Source: Candidatus Stahliibacteriota bacterium (GTDB lineage Bacteria; Hydrothermota; Tepidihabitantia; SM23-42). Taken from it: 22,065 nucleotides of DNA. How positions within the stretch are numbered: position 1 is the stretch's first letter; each line of letters begins with the position of its first letter. The notes under the pieces were generated by a model. That model saw only the letters and a list, made by a program, of their open reading frames with translations, was not told the origin of the DNA and searched no databases. Shown piece by piece: positions 1-7,813 of this stretch. Location of the stretch: positions 1 to 22,065 of the forward strand of contig DAOVBK010000002.1 of the NCBI GenBank assembly GCA_030670605.1. The letters run 5' to 3'. Both the position numbers and the translations under genes were made by a program.

Positions 1-490
1 AACGATCGTTGCCGGTATCGAAAAATTACAGCGCGTGGAGGGCCGTATGCAGCAAATCAACGATGGCATTTTCGTTGATTACGCTCATACGCCCTCAGCC
101 CTTAAGAATGCGCTTGAAGCCTTGCGACCACGGGTGCATGGCAAGCTCGTTCTTGTCTTTGGCTGTGGTGGTGATCGGGACAAAGAGAAGAGGCCGCTCA
201 TGGCGCAGATTGCCTCAAGACTTGCTGATGTTGTCGTCATCACGACGGATAATCCGCGCAGTGAGCCGCCACAAGACATCATTGGTGATATTGAAAAGGG
301 GATGACAACAGAGAACTACACGGTCATCGATGATCGCCGGAAGGCAATCCAGTATGGATGTTCACAAAAAGAAAAAGGTGATGTGCTCTTAGTCGCCGGC
401 AAAGGCCACGAAACATACCAGATCATTGGGGAAAAGGTTTTGCACTTTGATGATGCTGAGGTTATTCGCGAATGTATCATGAGATCATGA
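1..490 (+). CDS. murE: UDP-N-acetylmuramyl-tripeptide synthetase MurE, 3' part
   Basis: Partial gene; the reading frame is open to the left edge (frame 2), so only the C-terminal part, about 162 residues, is present. MurE adds the third stem-peptide residue to UDP-MurNAc-L-Ala-D-Glu in the cytoplasm using ATP. Visible family marks are the VEGRMQ stretch, FVDYAHTP at the start of the C-terminal ligase domain, FGCGGDRDKEKRP, DNPRSEPP, and the late AGKGHETYQ. DNPR is the form found in enzymes that add meso-diaminopimelate (lysine-adding enzymes usually have a different residue after DNP), so DAP-type peptidoglycan is inferred. The stop codon TGA (488-490) overlaps the ATG of murF. It is the first gene of the dcw run in view; the N-terminal and ATP-binding domains lie outside the window. 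Confidence 0.97.
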   Translation, partial: TIVAGIEKLQRVEGRMQQINDGIFVDYAHTPSALKNALEALRPRVHGKLVLVFGCGGDRDKEKRPLMAQIASRLADVVVITTDNPRSEPPQDIIGDIEKGMTTENYTVIDDRRKAIQYGCSQKEKGDVLLVAGKGHETYQIIGEKVLHFDDAEVIRECIMRS

Positions 491-1746
491 TTAAAGATGC
501 AGTCGACATAATGCAGGGCGTTGGTCCATTGTCATACGAACTCATTCGGGATATCAGTATACACTCAAAAACAACAAAACCTGGTGATCTCTTCTTTGCG
601 CTGAAAGGTGAGCATACAGATGGTCACTGCTTCACACAGGAAGCACTGATGAATGGTGCATGTGCCGTTGTCGTTGAGAAACAGATGTCTGCCGGACATG
701 ATATTATCGTCAATGACACGCTGCATGCCTTAGGCCAACTCGCACGATACTACCGCGGTCTTTTTGCACCTACGACAGTCGCCATTACCGGAACCAACGG
801 TAAGACAACCGTGAAGAATCTCATCGTCGCCATCATCATGAGACGAAACACAGTCACTTATACAATGAAGAACTACAACTCATTGATCGGGCTGCCATTG
901 ACCCTTTTTGAACTCACCGGCAATGAGGAATATATTGTCGTGGAGATGGGAACAAATGCGCCGGGTGAGATCGCGCGTTTGTGTGAAATTGCACAGCCAC
1001 AGATTGGCGTCATCACCACTGTCGGACCTGGCCATCTTGAAGGTCTCGGGTCACTCGATGGTGTGAGGAAAGAGAAAAGCGCACTCATCGAGGCGCTACC
1101 TGATGACGGATTCGCGGTGATCGGTGATGCTGCTGGAGACATTAAGGGAAAGCATATCACACGGTTCTCACTGGAACAGTGCACTGACATCGAAATCAAA
1201 GAGACAGGTTCATGTTTTACCTATTTTGGCAAACGGTTCTCGACGCCATTGCTTGGGGTCGGAAATGTGTATAACTGCTGTGCTGCCCTGTGTCTGACAA
1301 CATTGCTCGGCTGCGACTATAATGCGCAACGTGATGCCCTGGTACATGCTCAACCCGAGCCAGGCAGGCTGGAACCGCTCTATTCCCGCGGATTGTTGGT
1401 CATTAACGATTCCTATAACGCAAATCCAGTATCGATGAAGGCGGCATTCATGCTCATGTCCGAGTTCAAGCGTCGGATCATCTATGTGCTCGGCGACATG
1501 CTTGAGCTCGGTGCGGATTCTATTCGACTGCATCGGGAGGTTGGTTCTTACGCACAGAAGAAATGCGATCTGCTCTTCACCTGTGGTGAACAGGCAAAGT
1601 GGTATGGCGGAAAGCATTTTTCGAACAAGAAAGCGCTTGTTCAACATCTCCTGTCAGTGCTCAATGACACAGATGTTGTCCTTATCAAGGCATCACGGGG
1701 GCTACATTTTGAGACTGTTGTTGACGAACTATTGAGGAGACGATAG
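487..1746 (+). CDS. murF: UDP-MurNAc-tripeptide:D-Ala-D-Ala ligase MurF
   Basis: Cytoplasmic Mur ligase that joins D-Ala-D-Ala to UDP-MurNAc-tripeptide, the last soluble step of precursor synthesis. From ATG 487 the protein is 419 residues. The ATP-binding loop TGTNGKTT is at residues 101-108, followed by YNSLIGLPLTL, and the C-terminal domain carries the MurF mark NDSYNANP, then YVLGDMLELG. The chosen start gives an ATGA overlap with murE and a first helix (MIKDAVDIMQG) like other MurF proteins. An alternative in-frame ATG at 472 would add five residues (MYHEI) and has a GAGG at 458-461 about 10 nt upstream, so the start is not certain. The stop abuts the mraY start codon. The D-Ala-D-Ala ligase that supplies its substrate is not in this cluster. 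Confidence 0.96.
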   Translation: MIKDAVDIMQGVGPLSYELIRDISIHSKTTKPGDLFFALKGEHTDGHCFTQEALMNGACAVVVEKQMSAGHDIIVNDTLHALGQLARYYRGLFAPTTVAITGTNGKTTVKNLIVAIIMRRNTVTYTMKNYNSLIGLPLTLFELTGNEEYIVVEMGTNAPGEIARLCEIAQPQIGVITTVGPGHLEGLGSLDGVRKEKSALIEALPDDGFAVIGDAAGDIKGKHITRFSLEQCTDIEIKETGSCFTYFGKRFSTPLLGVGNVYNCCAALCLTTLLGCDYNAQRDALVHAQPEPGRLEPLYSRGLLVINDSYNANPVSMKAAFMLMSEFKRRIIYVLGDMLELGADSIRLHREVGSYAQKKCDLLFTCGEQAKWYGGKHFSNKKALVQHLLSVLNDTDVVLIKASRGLHFETVVDELLRRR

Positions 1747-2832
1747 ATGTTGTACTGGCTTCTAGCGCCGCTCGAAAATGTCTTCGGACCATTCCGATTA
1801 TTCAGCTACATAACATTTCGCAGTGCCTATGCTGCTATTACGGCAATACTTATCGTACTCCTTTTTGGTCAGAGATTTATTACTGTACTCAGGAAAAAAG
1901 CAATCGGACAGAAAATCAGGGAAGAAGTACCTGAACGCCACCGCACAAAAGAAGGAACTCCTTCAATGGGCGGTGTTATTATTCTATTCTCGATTCTTGT
2001 TGCCTCTTTATTATTCTGTGATCTGACCAATCCCAACATCATTGTCCTTTTGACCGCAACGATATGGTTTGGCGGTCTTGGTTTATATGACGATTATGTG
2101 AAGATATACAAGAACAGACCGAGGGGCTTGCCGATAACAACAAAACTAATCCTTCAACTAATCTACGGCTTAGCCCTCGGTCTGTTTCTCTATTTGTGGG
2201 GTCCTGATGGTTTTGCATCAAAGACCAATCTCATTTTCGTCAAGAATTATGTTATCAACCTCGGCATTTTCTATCCACTATTTGTCGCCCTCGTTGTCAC
2301 TGGTTCATCAAACGGAGTGAACTTAACTGATGGACTCGATGGTTTGGCAATCGGTTTGATCGGTATTGCTGCACTTGCCTATACTGCCCTTGCATATGCT
2401 GCAGGGCACGCCGTGATCAGCAGCTATTTGAATATCATCTTTCTCAAGAGTGGCGGCGAGATAACGGTATTCTGTGCTTCGATTATTGGTGCTAGTCTTG
2501 GTTTCTTGTGGTTCAATTCGCACCCTGCACAGGTTTTTATGGGTGATACAGGAGCACTCAGTCTCGGCGCCATCATCGGCACTGCCGCGATTCTTACTAA
2601 ACAAGAAATCCTGCTCATTCTCGTTGGTGGTGTTTTTGTCATTGAAGCGCTCACGGTTCTCATGCAGGTTGTCTACTTCCACCGTACCGGTGGCAAACGA
2701 TTGTTCAGGATGGCACCGCTTCATCATCACTTTGAGCTGAAAGGACTACAAGAGCCGAAGATCGTGGTGAGATTCTGGATTGTGGGAATCATTTTCATGA
2801 TGCTTGCGTTATCGACGTTGAAAATCCGATGA
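1747..2832 (+). CDS. mraY: Phospho-MurNAc-pentapeptide translocase MraY
   Basis: Integral membrane enzyme that transfers phospho-MurNAc-pentapeptide from UDP to undecaprenyl phosphate, making lipid I on the inner face of the membrane. The 361-residue length matches the family. About ten hydrophobic segments are visible. Conserved cytoplasmic motifs include GTPSMGGV, GLYDDYVKI with the aspartate pair, NLTDGLDGLA, FMGDTGALSLG and the HHHFE motif (MAPLHHHFELKG). The start ATG directly follows the murF stop and is preceded by GAGGAG at 1734-1739 with a 7-nt spacer, which supports it. The next gene, murD, begins only after an 82-nt spacer full of repeats. Confidence 0.98.
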   Translation: MLYWLLAPLENVFGPFRLFSYITFRSAYAAITAILIVLLFGQRFITVLRKKAIGQKIREEVPERHRTKEGTPSMGGVIILFSILVASLLFCDLTNPNIIVLLTATIWFGGLGLYDDYVKIYKNRPRGLPITTKLILQLIYGLALGLFLYLWGPDGFASKTNLIFVKNYVINLGIFYPLFVALVVTGSSNGVNLTDGLDGLAIGLIGIAALAYTALAYAAGHAVISSYLNIIFLKSGGEITVFCASIIGASLGFLWFNSHPAQVFMGDTGALSLGAIIGTAAILTKQEILLILVGGVFVIEALTVLMQVVYFHRTGGKRLFRMAPLHHHFELKGLQEPKIVVRFWIVGIIFMMLALSTLKIR

Positions 2833-2835
2833 AAA

Positions 2836-2900
2836 CACAGATTACACAGAAAACAGAGGCACAGATTACACAGATACTTTTATCTTTTATCTTTTATCTT
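2836..2900 (+). repeat. Direct repeats and heptamer tandem in mraY-murD spacer
   Basis: The 82-nt gap between mraY and murD contains two exact copies of CACAGATTACACAGA (2836-2850 and 2860-2874), 24 nt apart, followed by CTTTTAT repeated about 3.4 times (2877-2900, period 7). No Shine-Dalgarno sequence or promoter is convincing here. Similar low-complexity intergenic repeats occur in many uncultured-bacterium genomes; whether this one recurs in the genome cannot be seen from the window. Confidence 0.8.
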
Positions 2901-2914
2901 GGGCCTTTTCTTTC

Positions 2915-4216
2915 ATGAAGATACTTCTTCTTGGCCTCGGTCGGGCAAATATGCCGGTTGCGCGGTATCTCGTTGAACGAAATGATGAACTCTTCCTTTA
3001 TGAAGATAACCCTGACATGCTTTCACCTGCAGCTCAGCAATTGCTCAATACAGGTAAGATAACAATGTACTCAGAGCACGACTACGACCTTGCGATTACG
3101 TCGCCGGGATTCCCTGTGCACAAACCGATTGTCAAGAAGCTCCAGGCGCGAAGAGTACCTATTGTTGACGAGATGGAATTCACATTCTCGCAATTGAGCG
3201 AACCATGCATCATTGCGGTGACTGGCACAAATGGCAAGAGCACAACGGTCGCGATTATCAGTAGTATGCTCACTGCTGCTGGAACCAACAATTTTTTGGG
3301 AGGCAATATTGCACCAGGAAGATCGTTTTCAGAGGTGCTATTTGAACCACCCTATGACTATTACGTACTTGAGGTTTCCTCATTCCAATTGATGCGGATT
3401 GAAAAATTCCGACCACACATAGCGATGGTGACGAATATTGCTGTTGATCACCTTAATTGGCATACCAGTATCACTGAGTACAAGGCAGCAAAACGTAACA
3501 TTTTCAAGAATCAACGTAAAGATGATTTTGCAGTACTCAACTATGAGGACACGGTAATCCGTGAATTCTCACAGGAGGTATGTGCGCACGTGGTTTTCTT
3601 TGGTCCCCATGCACGTGATGGTGCCTGGCTTAACAGCACCATGAATTACAAACAAGAATCACTGTTTGATACCAACGTAACCTCACTTCAGGGCCAGCAT
3701 AACATCATGAATATACTTGGTGCTATTGCCGTTGCGAAGATCATTGGCATTGACAACAGGAGCATTGAAACGGGGATACGGACATTTCGAACATTACCGC
3801 ATCGGCTCGAGGACATTGGTACCATCGAGGGGATTCGGTATGTGAACAATTCAATGTGTACGAATGAGAGTGCGGCGATTGCGTCACTCAAGGCAATCAC
3901 TGAGCCAAAGATTGTCATTGTCGGAGGAAAACAGAAAGGTGACCGTGCCGAGACATATCTTGAGCTTCTTACGCAACACGCGAAGGCGTGCGTTATTTTA
4001 GGAGACAATGCGGCTGATATTAAGTCATTTTTTGAATCGAGGCATTTTAGACAGTTCGCGGTTGCTGAAAATATGGCTGATGCTGTTTCAAAGGCACGTG
4101 GTTTCGCGGCTGCAGGAGATACGATTCTCCTCAACCCCGGTTACGCATCATTCGACTATTTCACCAACTTTGAAGAAAGAGGAGAGGCGTTCAAGAATGC
4201 AGTACGCGCGCATTGA
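2915..4216 (+). CDS. murD: UDP-MurNAc-L-Ala:D-Glu ligase MurD (variant active site)
   Basis: Cytoplasmic ligase expected to add D-glutamate to UDP-MurNAc-L-Ala. It has 433 residues, near the usual length. The N-terminal Rossmann-like fold starts MKILLLGLGRANMP; the ATP loop TGTNGKST is at 103-110; EVSSFQL and TNIAVDHLNWH follow; YKAAKRNIF (189-197) supplies the lysine (K193) at the position that is carbamylated in the family. The C-terminal domain has LPHRLE and the substrate loop at 311-317, which reads NNSMCTN where MurD usually has NDSKATN, so an invariant Asp and a conserved Lys are changed. The position between mraY and ftsW is standard for murD. No clear Shine-Dalgarno precedes ATG 2915; the start is chosen because the nucleotide-binding fold begins at once. 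It overlaps ftsW by 20 nt. Confidence 0.93.
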   Translation: MKILLLGLGRANMPVARYLVERNDELFLYEDNPDMLSPAAQQLLNTGKITMYSEHDYDLAITSPGFPVHKPIVKKLQARRVPIVDEMEFTFSQLSEPCIIAVTGTNGKSTTVAIISSMLTAAGTNNFLGGNIAPGRSFSEVLFEPPYDYYVLEVSSFQLMRIEKFRPHIAMVTNIAVDHLNWHTSITEYKAAKRNIFKNQRKDDFAVLNYEDTVIREFSQEVCAHVVFFGPHARDGAWLNSTMNYKQESLFDTNVTSLQGQHNIMNILGAIAVAKIIGIDNRSIETGIRTFRTLPHRLEDIGTIEGIRYVNNSMCTNESAAIASLKAITEPKIVIVGGKQKGDRAETYLELLTQHAKACVILGDNAADIKSFFESRHFRQFAVAENMADAVSKARGFAAAGDTILLNPGYASFDYFTNFEERGEAFKNAVRAH

Positions 4217-5264
4217 CAAGACATTAGCATTCTGTGTGCTCTGTTTGGTCGTACTCGGAACGCTTTTTGTTTATTCATCATCATATTACCGGGCAATGAA
4301 GCAGGGCGAGGATTCAACGTACTATCTGCTCGGACATCTTAAGCGACTTGGTATCGCGAGTGTTTTTTTCTTGCTGGGATTCTTCGTCCCCCATCAAATC
4401 GTCCGTAAGCTGTTGTTTCCACTGCTTGCCGTGATGATACTGACCCTCATCCTGACGCTCGTTATGGGAAGGCTGCAGTTCGGTGCACGGAGGTCTCTCG
4501 CACTTTCATCATTCGGTCTGCAGGTATCGGAATTTGCGCGAATCTGGATCATTTTTTTCCTTGCTCACTTCTTCTCAACACATCCTCAGACCGCAAACAC
4601 GGGTAAGGGTATGCTCACGATTGTCGTTCTCTGCCTTTTCATCATACTTCTCGTTGCCATTCAACCCTCGTTCTCAATGGCAATCATCTGTGCGGTCGTT
4701 GTGATATGCATGTTCATCTATGGTCGTGTTCCTTTCAAGATGCTCATGCCGACGGCAGCTGTGAGTTTTGGAATGTTTGCCATTTTCACACTCATTTTCC
4801 CCCATGCCCAGCATCGACTGACCGGCTTCATCGCGCATCCGACGTATCAAGTGCAGCAATCGCTCATTGCGATTGGCTCTGGTGGTCTCATTGGTAAGGG
4901 ACCTGGTGCTGGATTGCAGAAGTTTCTTTTTCTTCCCCGAATTCACAATGATTTCATATTTGCCCATATCGCTGAGGAGTTTGGCTTCATCGGAAGTGTC
5001 ATATTGTTCGGTTTGTTCTGGCAGGTTTACTTGCGCGGTCTTGCTATTGCCGGTACATTCGACGACGAGTTCTTACGGTTGCTCGTACTCGGTTTGAGTG
5101 TTTCGATATTCACGATTTTCCTCATTCATGTTGGTGTGAGCATTGGGCTGTTGCCACCGACGGGCGTTCCGTTGCCGTTCATTTCATTCGGAGGATGGTC
5201 TCTTGCGGCAAACCTGTTTGCCATTGGTGTCATCCTGCAAGCTTCAAAGAAGAGGATACTGTGA
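4197..5264 (+). CDS. ftsW: Septal peptidoglycan glycosyltransferase FtsW (SEDS family)
   Basis: Polytopic SEDS protein that polymerises lipid II at the division septum, working with a class B penicillin-binding protein. It has 355 residues from ATG 4197, with about ten membrane segments. The SEDS signature is clear: GKGPGAGLQKFLFLP, then HNDFIFAHIAEEFGFIG with the conserved aspartate, and near the end LPPTGVPLPFISFGGWSL. The frame stays open upstream to 4008, but that part lies inside murD in another frame. The start chosen sits behind a purine-rich GAGGAGAGG stretch (4179-4187) and begins with a short cytoplasmic tail before the first membrane helix. RodA is the alternative SEDS member, but the dcw location points to FtsW. 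The stop overlaps the murG ATG. Confidence 0.95.
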   Translation: MQYARIDKTLAFCVLCLVVLGTLFVYSSSYYRAMKQGEDSTYYLLGHLKRLGIASVFFLLGFFVPHQIVRKLLFPLLAVMILTLILTLVMGRLQFGARRSLALSSFGLQVSEFARIWIIFFLAHFFSTHPQTANTGKGMLTIVVLCLFIILLVAIQPSFSMAIICAVVVICMFIYGRVPFKMLMPTAAVSFGMFAIFTLIFPHAQHRLTGFIAHPTYQVQQSLIAIGSGGLIGKGPGAGLQKFLFLPRIHNDFIFAHIAEEFGFIGSVILFGLFWQVYLRGLAIAGTFDDEFLRLLVLGLSVSIFTIFLIHVGVSIGLLPPTGVPLPFISFGGWSLAANLFAIGVILQASKKRIL

Positions 5265-6301
5265 TGTCTGGAATACACAGAACGATTGTCATTTCTGGTA
5301 TCGGGACAGGCGGTCACTATTTCCCCGCGCTCGTTGTTGCGTTGGAACTGGTCAGACGCAAGAAAGATGTGATTTTGTTAGTGCGGAGAGGTTATGCAGA
5401 AGAGAAGATCGCTCAGATGCATGGTCTCAAGACTGCAGCGATCAATCCAAAACCTTTCTATGGCAGATCTTTTCTTACCAAGCTGTTTTCAATTATATCA
5501 CTTATGAGATCAGTGCTCGATATTAATAAGATAACAAAACATGTTGTTGCAGTTGCCTTCGGTGGATTTGGTGCACTGCCACTCATTGCTTCGTGTGTGA
5601 TGAACCGTTCACCATTTTTTCTCTTTGAACCGAACCGAATTCCTGGCAGGGCGACCCGTCTCTTTTCGACCCGGGCAAAAAAAATATTACTGGGCATGCC
5701 GCTTGCCACATCTTTAAAAGGAAACACCGTGATTACTGGCATACCGCTCCGTCGCGGTTTTAAGAAACAGATTTCACGGCAGAGAAGAACGAGCCCAAAG
5801 AAGAGGGTGCTTTTTATAGGTGGGAGCCAGGGGGCGCGGACGTTGAACAGGCTTGCTCTGCAGGTTCAGTCTGTGCTCCCTCAGAATTACCGCATTGTGA
5901 TCATCTCAGGCAGGCGTGATTATGAATGGGTGAATGCTCAGCGCAATGGCAGAACAACCGTGATTCCCTTCACCTTATCTCCGTGGGAAGAAATCACACA
6001 GGCGAGCGTTGTTGTATCACGAGCGGGCGCGCTTGCTGGTTATGAAATTCTTGCGCTCTCCAAGGCGGCGGTTTTTGTACCGTTTCCCTTTGCGATTGAT
6101 AATCATCAATATTACAACGCCGAGTATTTTTCTCACATCGCAGACTCGGCCGTGGTTGAAGAAAAAGATCTGACCGCAGATGCTCTTGTTCACTTCATAG
6201 AGAAGACGGTACACGGAAAGAAACAGAGAGAGCCGGGGATTATTATTGATGCGGAAAAGAGAATTGCCGATGTGATTGTTCGGGAAGGATGTACCCGATG
6301 A
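5264..6301 (+). CDS. murG: Lipid II synthase MurG (GlcNAc transferase)
   Basis: Peripheral membrane GT-B glycosyltransferase that adds GlcNAc from UDP-GlcNAc to lipid I, giving lipid II. The 345-residue length is normal. The first glycine-rich loop is GTGGHYFPALVVALEL near the N-terminus; GFGALPLI follows; the second loop is GGSQGARTLN; the donor-binding region reads SRAGALAGYEIL and FPFAIDNHQYYNAEYF. The ATG at 5264 overlaps the ftsW stop and has AGAGGA (5251-5256) with a 7-nt spacer. A GTG one codon earlier (5261) is possible. The frame is open upstream to 5195 within ftsW, but that portion has no MurG character. The stop codon lies inside an ATGATG that opens a small downstream ORF. Confidence 0.97.
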   Translation: MSGIHRTIVISGIGTGGHYFPALVVALELVRRKKDVILLVRRGYAEEKIAQMHGLKTAAINPKPFYGRSFLTKLFSIISLMRSVLDINKITKHVVAVAFGGFGALPLIASCVMNRSPFFLFEPNRIPGRATRLFSTRAKKILLGMPLATSLKGNTVITGIPLRRGFKKQISRQRRTSPKKRVLFIGGSQGARTLNRLALQVQSVLPQNYRIVIISGRRDYEWVNAQRNGRTTVIPFTLSPWEEITQASVVVSRAGALAGYEILALSKAAVFVPFPFAIDNHQYYNAEYFSHIADSAVVEEKDLTADALVHFIEKTVHGKKQREPGIIIDAEKRIADVIVREGCTR

Positions 6302-6395
6302 TGAAAGTCTCCCTGAGATCCGTAGCGCTTACTATTCTCCGCACATGCGAGCGGAGTATCGTGGACAGAACCCAAGACATATGCTCCTCCTCCAA

Positions 6396-6435
6396 GCCTC
6401 CCCCTCTCCATGAGGGGGAGGCCGCCTCTCGCGGC
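6396..6435 (+). repeat. Perfect 11-bp hairpin plus small hairpin in murG-murC spacer
   Basis: The 147-nt spacer between murG and murC contains a perfect inverted repeat: GCCTCCCCCTC (6396-6406), loop TCCAT, GAGGGGGAGGC (6412-6422). A second small stem follows at once, GCCGC (6421-6425) pairing with GCGGC (6431-6435). There is no run of T after either stem, so a classical intrinsic terminator is unlikely, and the location inside a continuous dcw operon argues the same. It resembles the C-rich palindromic repeats that spread between genes. The rest of the spacer also has CTCCGC/GCGGAG arms around 6337-6356. Confidence 0.75.
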
Positions 6436-6448
6436 AACGGTATAGGCT

Positions 6449-7813
6449 ATGCTCGGTAAGACTGAACATATTCATTTTGTCGGCATTGGCGGAATTGGCA
6501 TGAGTGGCCTTGCGATCATAATGCGCAACATGTATTTTCGTGTTTCTGGCTCTGATATCCAACGTTCAGATATCACGAGGAATCTAGAAAGCATGAACAT
6601 CAGTGTTACCTATAAGCACGAGAAGACGAATGTTGAAGGTGCCGACGTTGTTATTTATTCAACTGCAGTCAAGCACAATAATCCGGAAATCGCCGAGGCT
6701 CACAGAATTGGAATTCCTGTAATACATCGTGGTGAACTGCTCGCTGAGTTAACCCGTCTGAAGATTGCCGTGTGCGTCTCCGGTACGCACGGTAAGACGA
6801 CGACAACATCAATCATCAGTGAGGTGCTCTATAAAGGAGGCCTTTCGCCGACAACGGTTGTCGGAGGCATTATCAAAGGGAAGAGCCAGGCTCATTTTGG
6901 GAAGGGAGAGTATCTCGTGTGCGAAGCAGATGAGTCAGACAAATCTTTCTTGAAACTCTTTCCTTCCTATGCAATCATCACAAATATTGAGGCAGAACAT
7001 CTTGATCACTACAAAGACCTTGATGAGATCAAAGAACATTTTAGCTATTTTGCCAACCACGTTCCGTTCTGGGGGTGTACCTTCCTCGGTACTGATTCAG
7101 GAGGAACACTTGAGATCCGCGAACGGATATGCAGAAAGACTGTTACGTATGGTATGAATGAAGATGCTGATCTTATGGCAACAGACATACAGAAAAAACA
7201 GAAAGGATGTTCGTTTCGCGCCACGTATTATGGCAAAGAGCTTGGCGCATTCGGCATCAACCTCCTTGGCCAGCATAACATTAACAACACACTTGCGGCA
7301 ATCGGCGTTGGTTTAGAACTCGGTATTGCTCCAGAAAAGATCAAGAATGCGCTCGCCCGATTCAAAGGAGTTCACCGTCGTATTGAGCTTATTGGTGCAG
7401 TGAGGGGCATAAAGATCTTTGATGACTACGGACACCATCCAACAGAAATTGCGGTCACGCTTCAAACGATCCGTGAATACTTCCCAAAAAAGAGAATTAT
7501 CTCTGTCTTTCAACCGCATCGCTACACACGAACCCATCACCTTTTCAATGATTTTGCCTTCAGCTTTCTCTTTGCTGATCTGGTCATCGTGACCGATATC
7601 TATCCTGCACATGAACTGCCTATCCCTGGTGTGAGCGGTGAGTCTTTGACCAAAAGGATACGCAAGGAACAAGAGGGGGTTCACTACATCGCTGATTTTG
7701 GTGATATTATTTCTTTCATCAAGAAGACAGTTCGCAGGGGCGATATTATCGTTGTTCAAGGTGCTGGCAGTATCAATACGATGGCACGACGTCTCGCTAA
7801 GGAGCTTGCATGA
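6449..7813 (+). CDS. murC: UDP-N-acetylmuramate:L-alanine ligase MurC
   Basis: Cytoplasmic Mur ligase that adds L-alanine to UDP-MurNAc, the first stem-peptide step. It has 454 residues, typical. The N-terminal domain begins HIHFVGIGGIGMSGLA; the ATP loop SGTHGKTTT is at about 111-119; CEADESDKSFL and NIEAEHLDHY follow; the C-terminal domain has FDDYGHHPTEI and FQPHRYTRTHHLF. All expected catalytic residues seem present. ATG 6449 has no good Shine-Dalgarno; upstream sequence is the palindromic spacer, and a 53-codon frame from the murG stop ends at 6459, just past this start, so translation may be coupled. The TGA stop overlaps the murB ATG. Confidence 0.97.
   Translation: MLGKTEHIHFVGIGGIGMSGLAIIMRNMYFRVSGSDIQRSDITRNLESMNISVTYKHEKTNVEGADVVIYSTAVKHNNPEIAEAHRIGIPVIHRGELLAELTRLKIAVCVSGTHGKTTTTSIISEVLYKGGLSPTTVVGGIIKGKSQAHFGKGEYLVCEADESDKSFLKLFPSYAIITNIEAEHLDHYKDLDEIKEHFSYFANHVPFWGCTFLGTDSGGTLEIRERICRKTVTYGMNEDADLMATDIQKKQKGCSFRATYYGKELGAFGINLLGQHNINNTLAAIGVGLELGIAPEKIKNALARFKGVHRRIELIGAVRGIKIFDDYGHHPTEIAVTLQTIREYFPKKRIISVFQPHRYTRTHHLFNDFAFSFLFADLVIVTDIYPAHELPIPGVSGESLTKRIRKEQEGVHYIADFGDIISFIKKTVRRGDIIVVQGAGSINTMARRLAKELA

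Noticed and set aside
2836..2900. A CRISPR array in the mraY-murD gap
   Set aside because: Only two 15-nt units with a 9-nt spacer plus a simple heptamer tandem; unit and spacer sizes do not fit CRISPR and no cas gene is present.
4008..4196. An N-terminal extension of ftsW
   Set aside because: It lies inside murD in another frame and its sequence is not FtsW-like; a ribosome site and membrane-helix context support the ATG at 4197.
5195..5263. An N-terminal extension of murG
   Set aside because: It overlaps the conserved end of ftsW and comes before the glycine-rich loop that normally starts MurG; the ATG at 5264 has a good ribosome site.
6396..6422. An intrinsic terminator between murG and murC
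   Set aside because: The stem is strong but no T-run follows on either strand, and it lies inside a continuous operon.
6298..6459. A 53-codon open frame as a real protein gene
   Set aside because: Its residues come from reading through palindromic repeat sequence (KPPPLHEGE-like), with no domain or signal peptide, and it overlaps murC. Kept only as a coupling idea.
7313..7759. A 148-codon minus-strand frame opposite murC (and a similar one at 3688-4134 opposite murD)
   Set aside because: Both lie fully inside certain genes in antisense, with no ribosome site or family match.
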